Part shown: in pieces, positions 21,317-31,923 of the stretch
Numbering within the stretch: the first letter of the stretch is position 1
Layout: the number at the start of each line of letters is the position of its first letter
Assembly (NCBI GenBank): GCA_030272155.1
Contig: CP126191.1
Location: 5,478,501-5,542,500, forward strand
Length of the DNA: 64,000 nt
DNA from: Tetradesmus obliquus
Lineage: Eukaryota > Chlorophyta > Chlorophyceae > Sphaeropleales > Scenedesmaceae
Direction of reading: 5' to 3'
Notes under the pieces: generated by a model
What the model was told of the DNA's origin: nothing
The model's database searches: none
The model's input: only the letters and a program-made list of their open reading frames with translations
Position numbers and translations under genes: made by a program

Positions 21317-23111
21317 GCCCTGCATCCATGTCAGCAGGCTGGTGTACACGCTGCTGGCCACAGCAGGGCAGCCAGGCGGCAGCAGCTGGTGGCCTTGCGC
21401 ATCCTGACATCTGACGCTACGCCCCACACCAGACCGGGATGTAGAAACTACTACTGCTGCTGCTGTTGGTCGTGCAGCTGCTGCTGTGAGAGAGTTCCTT
21501 GCTGCAAGGAATGCAGCCACCTCTGCTTTCACAGCAGCAGCAGGAGGCTGCAGCCCAACGCTGGGATTGCTGCTGGACTCTGCTGCCAGGCGGGCAGCAA
21601 CCTGCGCGAAACAGCAGCACATAACTACCTGTTGCAACAGCTGTCCTGCAGGGGCACCTCGATGACTGCTGCAACAGCAGCATACGGACTTGTCTTTCAT
21701 ACAAGCAACAGCACCGCAATGCCTAGCGTGACACATCATAAGTCAGTGGCCAGGCATGCAGGACATACTATGTGTCTGGCGGCACGCACGGCACTGCAGC
21801 AGCTGATGCAGAGCTGCTGCCGCTTGCTGCCGGCCTCACCTGCTTCACGCTGGTCGCGTCCAGGTCTGCTGTGCGCAGCGCTGCCAGCAGCCGCAGCTGC
21901 AGCTGCCCCCCAGGGCCGTCCCACCTGGCTGCGCCGCAGGCAGCGCAGCGCTGCTGCACAGCAGCGTTCAGCATGCCACACACAACAGGCCTGAGGAGCA
22001 CGGTCATCAGCAACAGCAGCAACAGCAGCAGCAAAAGTAGCAGTGGTAGAAGGCAGCAGACGTCAGGCCAGTGCAGCGAGAACTGGAGAGTAGAGGAGTG
22101 TGGACGCCAGATGGCCAGCAATCTAGTGCACAATGACACAGCTGCCTGGGCACAGTCTGTCATGATAGCAAGGTGATCACCAACACATCACCTTTTCACT
22201 GCTGCGACTCGCCCAGCAGCTGCAGCTCCCACAGCGTCTGGCAGCAGCCGGTTGCAGCACACCCAGTCAGCGGCTGCCCTTGCCTGCCCAGTGCTTCCAC
22301 CAGCTGGCCTGCTGGACCCAGCCACTCGCTCCTGCGGCATCCTTTTGTGTGCGGGTGGGCCAAACAGCAGGTCTGTTACACTGTGATGCACTGCGCTTGC
22401 TGCTGCTGCTGCCGGCCGCCTGGGTGCCGCTAGTCCTTGCTGCCGCCCCTGGCGCTGCAGCGCCCGTGCCATTGCTGTGCTGTAGCGCAGCAGCTGCGCC
22501 TGCTGGCTCTGGGCGTGCTTCTTCTTCTGCTTGGCCTGCAGCTGCTGTGGCCACCACAGCTGCAGCTGATGGTGCCTGTAGCAACAAGAACAGGCAGCAC
22601 ACACGCGGCTGAGCATGGAGCAGCACATGCTCAACAGCCTCAGTGGGTGCCTACAGCCCCGTGCAGGCATGTGGTGTGCCCCGCTGCATCCTGCCGCCAG
22701 CCCAGCTGCTGAGTTAATGTCACTGCTGCCGCATGCCAGCTTTTGCACCCACCTGTGCTGGTCTTCTTGCATGGCCAGCCCCACATTGCCACATGTGGTC
22801 CTGCAGACACATCACGCCAGCCAGGTTGCAAGTGGATGTGTTACCAGTGGCTTCACAGGTCTGCTGTCTGCAAAGACCTCAGACAGCTGCTGCTGTCAGG
22901 CCCACCTTGCCTCCCAAAGCTCTAGCCAGGTGAGCTGTGCTGCCTCGTGCTCATCTGCTGCAGCATCCTGCTGCTGCTGCTGCTGCTGCTGCTGCACATC
23001 CTCCTGCTGCTGCCGCTGTTGCTGCTGGGCTCTCACAAGCTGTCCCAGCACACTGCCCTCCCCCAGCAGCCTCGCTCTGTCGACATGGCCATAGCGAGCT
23101 CGGCGGTCCAT
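20545..23111 (-). CDS. Unrecognised multi-exon gene, Gln/Ala-rich
   Basis: The likely start is the ATG at 23111 (MDRRARYGHVDRARLLGEGS). A consistent chain runs from this exon (ending at ...LTWLELWEA-R) through a short exon TTCGNVGLAMQEDQH and a basic, coiled-coil-like exon (QQLQAKQKKKHAQ, LLRYSTAMARALQRQ). Later exons hold GMLNAAVQQRCAACGAARW, VAARLAAESSS to ALMTGVFRQQNKLAEGG-SKL (strong donor GTAAGC near 21160), and VPGAIQAWIGDLIEYA up to the stop at 20545. The donor between the basic exon and the next one is unresolved. Polyalanine (20751-20800) and polyGln runs interrupt it. I recognise no family; the helical, basic character only suggests a nuclear or RNA-associated role. It may continue into the Gln/Ser-rich exon downstream. 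Confidence 0.45.
20751..20800. repeat. (CAG)n run encoding polyalanine on the minus strand
   Basis: A run of about 16 uninterrupted triplets, read as GCT (Ala) in the minus-strand exon between QELADAA and GEGSSSGG. Confidence 0.85.
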
Positions 23112-23471
23112 GCCTGATGATCAGGCAGCCTGTGCAGCAGGTGGGTGGCACTCATCTGCTGCACTGCCAGGCTACATTTATGAAACCAGACTATCAACGT
23201 TGCTTGAACAGACTAATGTTTGACCATATTTAACCTTGACCTTGCGCTCTGGAGGAGAGATGGCGTCGGCGTGCTGAAGAACCGGCGGTCCCGGTGTTAC
23301 TGAGGGTTCGTAGTGGCGGTGACAATTGGTGTCGCTGCTGCATATTGTTTTGAATGCTTCACATCACAAATGCTAATACTTGATTCGCCTCTTTCGCCTG
23401 TGGAAACGCATAGGACGCTGCTGCTGCTTCTCTCAAGTCAAGACTAGGATGCTATTGAGTGCACAGGCACC
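23112..23471. promoter_or_regulatory. Short divergent promoter region
   Basis: Only 360 bp separate two head-to-head ATGs. The centre (23160-23400) lacks the CAG/CTG bias of the flanks and is more AT-rich, as expected for a promoter. A short upstream ORF (23449-23493) overlaps the start codon of the plus-strand gene. Confidence 0.45.
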
Positions 23472-24893
23472 ATGCTGCACGTGTTTGCCTTAGGTGCTGT
23501 AGGTGGAGTGGTTTGTGGTGCCGTGAAACGCTTCTGCTTCAGAGACTCGGACAGAAATAATGCAGGGGCAGCGGCAGCAGCAGCAGCGGCAGCAGTAGAA
23601 GGCAGCAGCATAGCAGACACCGTAGCTGACCCAAGGCACAGATGCAGCAACCTCCTGAGGGATAGGAAAGCATTGACGGTTGCTGCCAGCACTGTCTGTG
23701 CCTGCGCAGCAGCAGCAGGACTCTTTGTAATGCGGCAGCAGCGCAAGGGCAAGCGACAAAAAGGCAGCAGAGCAGACAGGTGGGCCAGGTACCCTGCCTG
23801 CAGCATTGCTGCCAAGAACTGGTCCCAACGCTGATTATGTGACAGCAGCTGATAGCCAGGGTGCTTACAGCTGGGCGTGTCGGCTGAACATCTGCACTGT
23901 TGCTCCCTAGCGCAGGAACGATGGGCGCATACCCCTGCAGGACCTGATTCGCTTCAAGGAGCGGCAGTGGTTTGTTGAGGAGCTGGAGGTAGGCTGCAGC
24001 AGCAGGGCCTGGCAGCAGCAGCAGCGGCGGCAGCAAGGCAGAAGCCATCAATGGCAGGCATGGCAGCAGGCGCCACGACAGCACTAGCCTGCCACACTGA
24101 TAGCGCTGAATGTATTGGAAGCCTTGTGCGTGCAGCATGCTGCAGAGGCTTGGCACCTGCTCAACACAGGGTTGGGGGCTGCGTGCAGCACACAGGCGCA
24201 CTGCGCTCCACATTCAATGCACAATGCCGTTATCAACCGTGCCGCCTGCTGCTGCTGCTGCTGCTGGTGCTGCGTGCAGAATGCGCGCGAGGCCGACCCC
24301 AACGCCATGCTGCGCCTGGCCAAGATGTACCTGCACGGCCAGGGCTGCCAGCGCAACATCGCGCTGGCGCAGGAGTGGGTGCGCAAGGCGCGGTGAGGCG
24401 GCGGCTTTGCGGATACGGCTGCAGCTGGGAAGCTGTTCTGCCAGGCACTGCATTTGGCGGCACGATGCAGCAAAGCACCAGCATGCGTGATTGTGTTTGA
24501 CGTGCAGGAACAGTACGCACACGAGCAACTCCTAGCATGATGCCTGGAATGCAGCTTACTGCTGGTGCAGCTGCCGCTTGCAAACAACAGTCCCCGCTTG
24601 AAGCTGTCCAGCATGGTTTTCTGTGTGGTGATGAGCTGCATGCCGTGGTGCTGTTGATGCCTGCGTGCTGCTGGTGCTGCTGCTGCCACAGGAACATGGG
24701 TGTGCCTGCCAGCCTGGACGAGCTGTTTGCGACTGATGACCCGGACCCCAGGGGCCGGCTGCGGGCACTGATGGCGCAGGAGGAGCGGCGCAGGGCAGCA
24801 CGCAGGGCGGGCGGCGGTGGTGGCGGTGGTTCAGGCTACCCGCAGCAGCAGCAGCAGCAGCGCTACTCATCACAACATACTGCAGCGGCTTGA
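23472..24893 (+). CDS. Small Sel1-repeat membrane protein
   Basis: Four exons (23472-23779, 23916-23988, 24280-24392, 24692-24893) encode about 231 residues with closing phases. The N-terminus is hydrophobic (MLHVFALGAVGGVVCG), with a second hydrophobic segment (TVAASTVCACAAAAGLFVM), so membrane anchoring or organelle import is likely. Exon 2 gives NDGRIPLQDLIRFKERQWFVEELE. Exon 3 is one clear Sel1/TPR-like repeat: ADPNAMLRLAKMYLHGQGC followed by NIALAQEWVRKA. Exon 4 ends with a Gly- and Gln-rich tail. Sel1 repeats mediate protein-protein contacts; a single copy suggests an adaptor. The partner and process are unknown. The ATG at 23472 is the first in frame. Confidence 0.7.
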
Positions 24894-25423
24894 GCTCGGG
24901 TACTACCAAAGCTGCAGCGACCTTAGTACAGCAGTGCTTGCTTGGCAGTGCTTGCTTGGCAGTGCTACTCCTGCAGGTGTGCGGAGTAGCTGGCCTTGCC
25001 GCTGATGCTGATGTTGCAGCAAAGGTCATTGCAATCTGATAATGTTGCCTTTGATCTGATCTGCGGGCTTACGCACAAACATAGCTGATGCAGGTAGTGC
25101 AGCACGTCACGTGCAGCAGTGCTGAGCACAGCTGACGTCTATGTATGTAACTGTCACCAGAGTGACCAGGGATTCGGGTCTGCCCTGTCAAGAATGGTGG
25201 TGTTGGGAAGTTGTTAAAATGGTTCTCTGGCCCAACAGAAACGGGTGCTCAAGACATGCTCGTACGTGCAGCGCCAAACTACGCGCCAAGTTCTTCAAGC
25301 AGCCATGCAGTCCAATGAGCGATGACTTCCGTGTATTATGTATGTAAACTTTAGCAGACAGGGTGGCAAGCAGCCCTGTCGGGCACTCGACCCAGCTGTG
25401 GGTGGCTGCATGCAGGCAGCAGC
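24894..25423. other. Intergenic region, tandem gene pair
   Basis: It lies between the Sel1 gene stop and the coiled-coil gene start. A tandem duplication (gcagtgcttgcttg, about 24932-24961) is visible. No coding signal found; it should hold a 3' UTR and the next promoter. Confidence 0.4.
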
Positions 25424-27008
25424 ATGGTGCTGCTCAGCAGGCCTGGGATTCTAGCCAGCGTTCCTGAGGAGGAGGAAGGGCCAAGGGAGCAGCAGCAGCC
25501 CAAACAACAGCAGAAGCCACCTTTGCCTGATAGCTTTACCAACCAGAGCATTTCGCGGAGGGTGCGGGATGACATCAAGCAAGTGCTGGTCAACAGCTGG
25601 GAATTGAGAGAGGTGCGGAGTGTGCTGCGGTAGCCCTATTGCAACTCTGTACACAGGCTCAGTCTGCAGTGCTTGTCACCGCGTGATGAGCCGGCATATA
25701 GCCAGCTGCAGCTCCCGCGCAGCAGCTTCAGCTGAACGCAACTTTTAATGACATACATGCGACCTGTGGCCCGCATGCTGCTGTGGTGCTCGCAGTTGAA
25801 CCGCACTGCGCCACGTGCCAGCCAGGCAACCTTGGAGTGGCTGGCCCTGCCCAGGAGAGCTCGCATACAGCAACAGGTCAACTGCGGCCTGCATGACGTT
25901 ACAGACTTTGCCAGGTGTGCATGCCATGCAGTGGCCCATTCCATGCAGCCATAACAGCCATAACAGCCAGAACAGCCATAACAGCGCTCCTCTGCATCTG
26001 AGAGATGCTGGTTCCTGCTTGCTGGCGCCAACAAGTCTGTAGGACATAGGTACTGGTGCTAATATGCGCAGTGCTGCTTGTCGGCAATGGCAGTTGCTGC
26101 AGTCAAGAAGCAGGTTCACGCTGGTGAAGCCCTTCTTAGTTGCACTGCGTCTGGAGTGTCGTGCATGTGCCTGGCAGCATACACTGCTGCTGCTCTCCTG
26201 GCCGTTAATTCAACCTTACAGCAAAGGAACGTTAGTGCAGCAGGCACTCAGCTAGCCTTCGACACACCCAAGCACACTCAGTGCAAAAAGTATCAGCAGC
26301 CCGGCCAACACTGCGCATCGTGCTGCAGGTGGAAGGCAGCGCAGCTGGCGAAGCGGCGCAAGGCGGAGCAGCTGGCAGCGCAGCAGCAGCAGCAGCTGGC
26401 AGCTGCTGAGAGGGAGGCGCTGCAGGGCTGGCACAGGCAGAAGGAGCAGGTGCGCCTGCAGTGCTGGTTGAGTGCTGTGGTGGCGAGCCAGTAAGGTTCC
26501 GTCCCCCCTGGTACAGAAGCTGCTAAAACATGGCATGCGGATAGCACTAGCTGACCGCACATGACACTGCTGGCTAACAGACGTTTGTTGGCAGGATAAA
26601 GTCCAGATGCGCCAGGTACCCTGCTACAAGACTGACTGCTTTGCAATGTGGTCCTCAGCCCCAGCGTGCATGGGCTCCCGATGAGGCAGCAGCTGCCTAG
26701 CGGAAAGGTCAGTTCGCTAGCCCACTTGTTACAAGAACTTTGGCGTTCGAAGTTCATATTGCACAGCAGTGAGTATGTACTGTACTGCTCCTACTGCCTG
26801 CCTGCAGCTTGGGCAGCAATTGCATGAGGTGCGTCAGCAGCAGCTGATGCAGCGGAAGGAGCTGGCGCGACGCAGTGCAGCGGCAGCCACGCAGCAGGCC
26901 AAGGCCGACCTGCAGCTGCTCAAGGAGCAGCAGGAGCGGCGGCGGCTGCATGCAGCAGCACTCAAGGAGCGGCTGACAGCCACGCGCATTGATACACGCC
27001 TGCACTGA
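25424..27008 (+). CDS. Coiled-coil protein with micro-exons
   Basis: The probable start is the ATG at 25424. Exon 1 (25424-25612) encodes an acidic, Gln-rich leader and SISRRVRDDIKQVLVNSWELRE. Later exons form one long charged coiled coil: 26329-26449 (RWKAAQLAKRRKAEQLAAQ to GWHRQKEQ), a 21-base exon at 26595-26615 (DKVQMRQ) and 26808-27008 (LGQQLHEVRQQQLM to LKERLTATRIDTRLH, stop). The phase gap between exon 1 and 26329 is closed by a 20-base candidate exon near 26090-26109 (LLQSRS), which is tentative. The heptad-rich, Gln/Lys/Arg/Glu composition recalls cilia- and centrosome-associated CCDC proteins, but no family signature is visible and this is inference only. Confidence 0.5.
25948..25985. 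repeat. Short 9 bp tandem repeat
   Basis: Four copies of a cataacagc unit, one with a g substitution, inside the first intron region of the coiled-coil gene. Confidence 0.8.
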
Positions 27009-27744
27009 AGTGTGGCACGCAGCGGCCCTGTGCAACAGTGCTGCTGTAGCAGCGCACCCGCTGGGTGCTCGTCAAACAAATAAATTTTAACACCTGCCGC
27101 ATGAGGTGCCGGCACCTCCTCCACTACCACATGCCTACCTGGAAGCTGTGGCTGCTTTGGCATCACTGTGGCTGTGCAGATTGAGACACGAGATGAGACG
27201 CAGCATTCGCACGTATGTGGGGTATTGTCAGTATGAATGCATGACTTTGATACAACCTACCTCTGGTGCCTCTGGTGTAGTAGTAGCACTTGTCGCCACA
27301 ACCTGAATGTATAGCCGTTTAGGCTTATCATCGGTGATACTGCATAGCCGACCGTAACCATGGGCAGATGCACGCAGTAGCCACAATGGCAGTTGCTGCG
27401 GCAATAGGCCCGGCTGGCGCTGTCATGTGCAGTGCGCCAGGTCAGCATTAGCAGTAAGGTAGCCACATGAGCTACACACTCACTTCACAGTCAGCACAAC
27501 CCGTTTGACGTTGGGCATGGCAGGACGTTTGGCAGAAATTGACCAGGCAAGCGGCTGAGAACAGGAAAACTTCAAACCTCATAACTTCAAACTTGAAGTA
27601 CAGTGGGTCAGGGTTTGTTTGGGGCTCACCCAATCGGCGACGTGAGCTGTTGTAAGAGCATTTGAGTAATCGATACAATCACTAGGATATGTCTGAAGCG
27701 CAGGATGTGTACTGTTCGAGCTGTTTATACCCTCCTCTCCCTGC
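27009..27744. other. Intergenic region
   Basis: It lies between the coiled-coil gene and the F-box gene. An AATAAA-like string at about 27079-27084 is AT-rich and could mark a 3' end, though chlorophytes usually use TGTAA. No coding signal. Confidence 0.4.
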
Positions 27745-28250
27745 ATGGAGCAACTACTCGTAGATGCTGATAGTATAGATACTTCGCTCACGGACCTACC
27801 GAACCATGTCCTGCTCAACATACTGTCCCAGCTTGACCTGCCCAGCCTCTGCAGCTGCAGTCGCAGCTGCGCCCTGCTCAGCAAGATGGCAGCACACCCC
27901 AGCTTGCCTGCATGGCAGAACTTCAAGAACGATGGTTGGGTACTGTGGGAAGTGAGGTGCACCCTTGCACGCATCTTGCGGCTGCCACCCCAGGTGGGCA
28001 CCACTCAGCAGCAAGTCCTGCAGCTGCAAATTGGCTCTGCATGGCACGTTCAGAGCTGGCAGGCTCTTCCTGCACACATGCAGAAGAATGCCTGCATCAT
28101 ACTTACTGCAATTGTGTTTTAATGTGTGGTTGTGCTGCACTTCTGCTTATTGCTCCAGCTGCCTTGTTCGCAGTACACATTGCGGTTCTTGCTAGCTGCT
28201 GGCTGCTCACCTCCACAGTGGGCCGACGCTGGGCCAGTTCTGACACACTG

Positions 28251-28288
<38 letters not shown>

Positions 28289-30516
28289 CGCTGCCTCGCA
28301 GGTGTTCCAGGTGCAGCTTCACGTGAAGCGCCCCCGCAAGTTCCCTGTGTATGTGCCGCTGCACAACCTGCGGCCGCTGCTGGGCGTGACAGACACAGAG
28401 GAGCTGGCAGAGCGCGTCAGCAAGGCCCTGCAGGTGCGCCTGCTGTGCTCCATGTGTGTGTTCCTCGTTTCATGGCGCCCGCTCACCTGCACATGTGAGA
28501 TAGGCATGCTTGATGATTTCATGGTGCGGCACCAGTGGTGGGTGGTTGAGAATTGTCACAGCTGATGTTTCGCAGCATGCGCTGCTGACCCATGCTGCTG
28601 CTGCTGTACAGGATCAAGTGGCCAAGCTTAAGCCATGGCGCTTTGGCTCATGGCAGCATCTGCCTCCGGCGGCAAGCATCAGCTGCTGCAGGGCTAACAG
28701 GTCAGCAGTATGTGCCAGACTGCGGCCTGAAGCTGTGGTGCCGCGCTTGGTGCACCAGCTGCAGCAGGCTGGCTGGCCACCGCAGCTGGCAGCAACAGAT
28801 GCAGCAGCAGCTGCAGCAACGGCAGCGGCAGATGCAGAAGGAGGAGGGTTGGCAGGCGGCGGCTGCAAAGCTCTACCGCCAGCAGCGCCGACGGTGGCAG
28901 CAAGTGAGGTACCTGCGGGCAGTATCAGCAATCACCAACCAGACAGAACACCGGCCATTGTTGGCAGCAGCAACCCTTGCAGTGCAGGCGGCAATGGAGT
29001 CCTGAGCCTTAGTGAACATACACCTCCTGGAGAGGCCATGGCCAGCTGCATGCAGGTAAGGAGGCTCGCGCTCAGTTGCTGTTGTAAGCCGGCTCCAGCA
29101 AGCGTTGTGTGTGTTGCTGAGCACAACGGCAGATGCATGGTGCAGTGCAGCTTGCGGCGAGCAGAATGACATGCACATGCTGCAGCTCCTGTTGATGCGT
29201 GAACTTGCGTCATTCCGTTGCCATCAAGTTACCGCCTAGTCGAGCTGCCGTGGAGCATGGCAGCTTGTACAAGCTGCTAACTGTTGCATTTGGCTGTGCT
29301 CTGCCTGCTGCCGCTGCGCCCTGTACAGCTGTGCAGCAGCAGGTTGCAGCTGCAGCTAGCTGGGCAGTTGCCAGGCTTAGCGGAGCTGGCGCAGAGCAGG
29401 AGCAGCAGCAGCAGCAGCTGTGCCCTGCGCCGTGCCTCCTCACCTGGCAGTGGCGAGCCCAGGGAGCGGCTGGCGGCACTGCAGCTGGGCAGGCAGCCGT
29501 CATCACATGAGATGGCAGCTGCAGCTGGCAAGCTGCCTGATATTGCAACCGCCAGGTAGGTGGGAACAGCTTGTGTTCATTGCTGTGTATGCATTGCCTT
29601 CTCAGCAAAGAACGCGCATTGTAGAACATAGTGGTATGGAGTTGTTGCTGCCTGCAGGACAGGTCGCCTGGAAGGCTGACCATGCTCGCATGCTGCGAGT
29701 GCTCTGGTGGGCGCTGCTGACACTGCTGTCCATGCCGTGCTGCTTTGTACTGCGCGTGTCACCAGGCAAGCTGCAGCAGCGCAACTCGGCACGAGCCTGC
29801 CGCAGCCAGTTGCAGACCGCTTGGCCCCTGCAGCAATGCAGCTGATGCTGTTGGGTGCGGCTGCAGACCCCAGCAGGGTCACGTTCTCGGTGTTTGGCAA
29901 GCCTGGCTGGGTGCTGCTGCTGCAGCAGGCTGCCAAGGTGCTGCTCAGGCTCCACACACTGCAGGGCATGTGTATGTGCATGTGCAGGCAAGACACAATG
30001 CAGCAGCAGCAGCTGGGTGCACATTTGGGTACCCCACCTCAAGTGTCAGAACAGCTGCAGCTGCTGGCCCCTCCGCCACAGCTTTGCCACATATTGTCAG
30101 CGTCTGCCACAGGTATGCAAGCAGCCTGGGCCGCCGCATCACCAGCGGAGCTGCAGCTGTGTCTGACAGGCCTGCAGGACTTTGGCAGGGTTGTGAGCAG
30201 CAGCAAGTGCAGCCCTGCGACGGTGTTCAACTGCCTCATAGCATTGGAGGCAGCAGCATCAGAATATGCTGCAGCCAGTGCAGAAGATGGCACGTCAGAT
30301 GCTGTCTCGCGCAGCATGGGTGGCAGGGCAGCAGGCAGCCTGGGCCAGATGGAGCAGAGCAGCATGGCCAGGGTCCTGCAGGCAGCTGGCCCCCATGGGG
30401 GCCATGGCGCCAGCCAGGGCTTGGCTGCAAAGCAGGAGCTTGTGAGGTGTGCGCTGCATATGGAAGCCCTGCGCTGCCTTTCCTGGTGCTGCTGGCTGCT
30501 GGGACTTGGGTTGTGA
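27745..30516 (+). CDS. F-box protein
   Basis: Five exons (27745-27951, 28302-28433, 28612-29055, 29329-29555, 29766-30516) give about 586 residues; phases 0, 0, 0 and 2 all close and several donors are strong (GTAAGG at 29056, GTAGGT at 29556). Exon 1 is an F-box: LTDLPNHVLLNILSQLDLPS, with LCSCSRSCALLSKMAAHPSL after it. F-boxes dock to Skp1 in SCF ubiquitin ligases, so this should select substrates for ubiquitylation. The remaining sequence shows no LRR, Kelch or WD repeats. Exon 2 has a beta-like VFQVQLHVKRPRKFPVYVPLHNL, and exon 5 is helical (VTFSVFGKPGWVLLLQQAAKVLLRL). The substrate-recognition module is therefore unrecognised. The middle exon is Ala-rich. The ATG opens the F-box directly. 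Confidence 0.78.
28251..28290. repeat. (CTG)n run in F-box intron 1, just upstream of the 3' splice site
   Basis: About 12 triplets ending some 12 bases before the acceptor CCTCGCAG, where a polypyrimidine tract would normally lie. Confidence 0.85.
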
Positions 30517-31029
30517 CCGTTGCTTACATCACCTTCTGAGCTGGACCATTGGTGTTGGCAATGCCAGGCCTACTAGGCTGTCCAGTGTTTACATATGACC
30601 ATGTTGCAGCTGTGTTGGATGGTGGTACCTGATCTGGTGCCACAGATGTAGCAAAATATGCTGTGTTATTGGCCTTATAAGCCTGAGTGTGACGTCGTGC
30701 AGTGGGAAGGAGCTGCGTCATCTCTGCCAATCCAAGCTTTTGGCTGTGGGGGAAAGTGGCGCTGGTGGTACTTGCCTGGTGTTAGGAGTTGCGTGGGCAG
30801 ATGCGTCCGGTGCATGGCAGAGAGTAGGCAGAGTAAACGCCGTTGGCACGAGCAAGATACACTTGTCAGCAGTGGTGTCTGGCAGTGCTGAGACCTGACC
30901 ATGTGCGACAACAGCTAGGGCTGGCTATATGCATCGCCAGACTACAGGTTTGCCGTATTTGTGCCGTCTCAACCGCGGTTCATTCATTTCATATACGATA
31001 TATCCTTTGCTTTGCTTATCACAGACAAG
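30517..31029. other. Intergenic region
   Basis: No coding signal on either strand. It should contain the F-box 3' UTR and the promoter of the next plus-strand gene. Confidence 0.4.
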
Positions 31030-31923
31030 ATGGATACCGAGGCGCAGCAGCCTGTGCAAGAGCAGCAATCTGGTCAGAAGAAGTCATTTAAGGTCGTAGG
31101 TCACCTTGTGATGGCCATGAAGCGACTGCAGGGTGAGCACCGGGTGCAGCTCTCGGAAGCGGACTGTTGGGGCAGCATCTGACGTGCAGCCCTTCTGCAC
31201 TGCAGCCTCACTCAATCCCACGTACAACTACGGCAAGCGTACCTCTGACTCCGGCAACGTGGAGGTGGTGAGCAGCCTGGGTTGCCGAGACAGCTAGGCC
31301 TCTGCCCAGGCAACCACATCGGCTTGCAATTCTGTCATGGGCTTGCGCTGCATTCATCTATGATCAATGACTAGCATTCACGACCGTCTGCTGCCCATGG
31401 TACACGCCTCGTCGTTGGCATGCATGAGACTGACTTGCCATGTGCTGCTGTGCTCAGCTGGACCCTCTGAGCAACAGAGTGGTTGTGCAGCCGAAGGCAG
31501 CAGCTGGCGATGCAAGGACTGCCAGCGGCAGAACAGCCAGTGGCAGGACAGCTAGCGGCAGGCCAACCAGCGCAGGGCAGCACCATGGCTACAAGGGCAG
31601 TTTGCTGTTCAGGCCGCTGCCAGAGGTGAGTCCTGTGGCAACTGTAGCTGTCGTCCGCATGCTGTTGTGGTGCCTGTGAAGCTGTGGTGTGATGGTCAGT
31701 TATCTAATGTGCGGCGATTAGGCTGATGTCAAACACGGACGGAAAGTTATACCGACCTTGGCTTCAAGCAGAGGTTACTGGTACAACAGCTAACTTTCCA
31801 GCACTTACTTTGCCACCCTGCCAACTGGCTGGTGTTACAGCTGTTGCTGGACTGCTCGCTCTGCTCAATTTTCGTTTTCTGCTGCTGCTTTGCCTGCAGC
31901 CGGAGGGTGTCAAGAGCGGCTAG
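31030..31923 (+). CDS. Small basic protein of unknown function
   Basis: Four exons (31030-31132, 31206-31267, 31458-31625, 31900-31923) give about 118 residues, each junction canonical and in phase. The sequence runs MDTEAQQPVQEQQSGQKKS, FKVVGHLVMAMKRLQ, SLNPTYNYGKRTSDSGNVEV, LDPLSNRVVVQP, a three-fold TASGR repeat, then GYKGSLLFRPLPE and PEGVKSG. No domain is recognised. Short basic proteins with Tyr/Pro/Gly motifs of this kind occur among ciliary microtubule-associated proteins, but that is only a resemblance. The last exon carries just seven codons plus stop. Confidence 0.5.
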
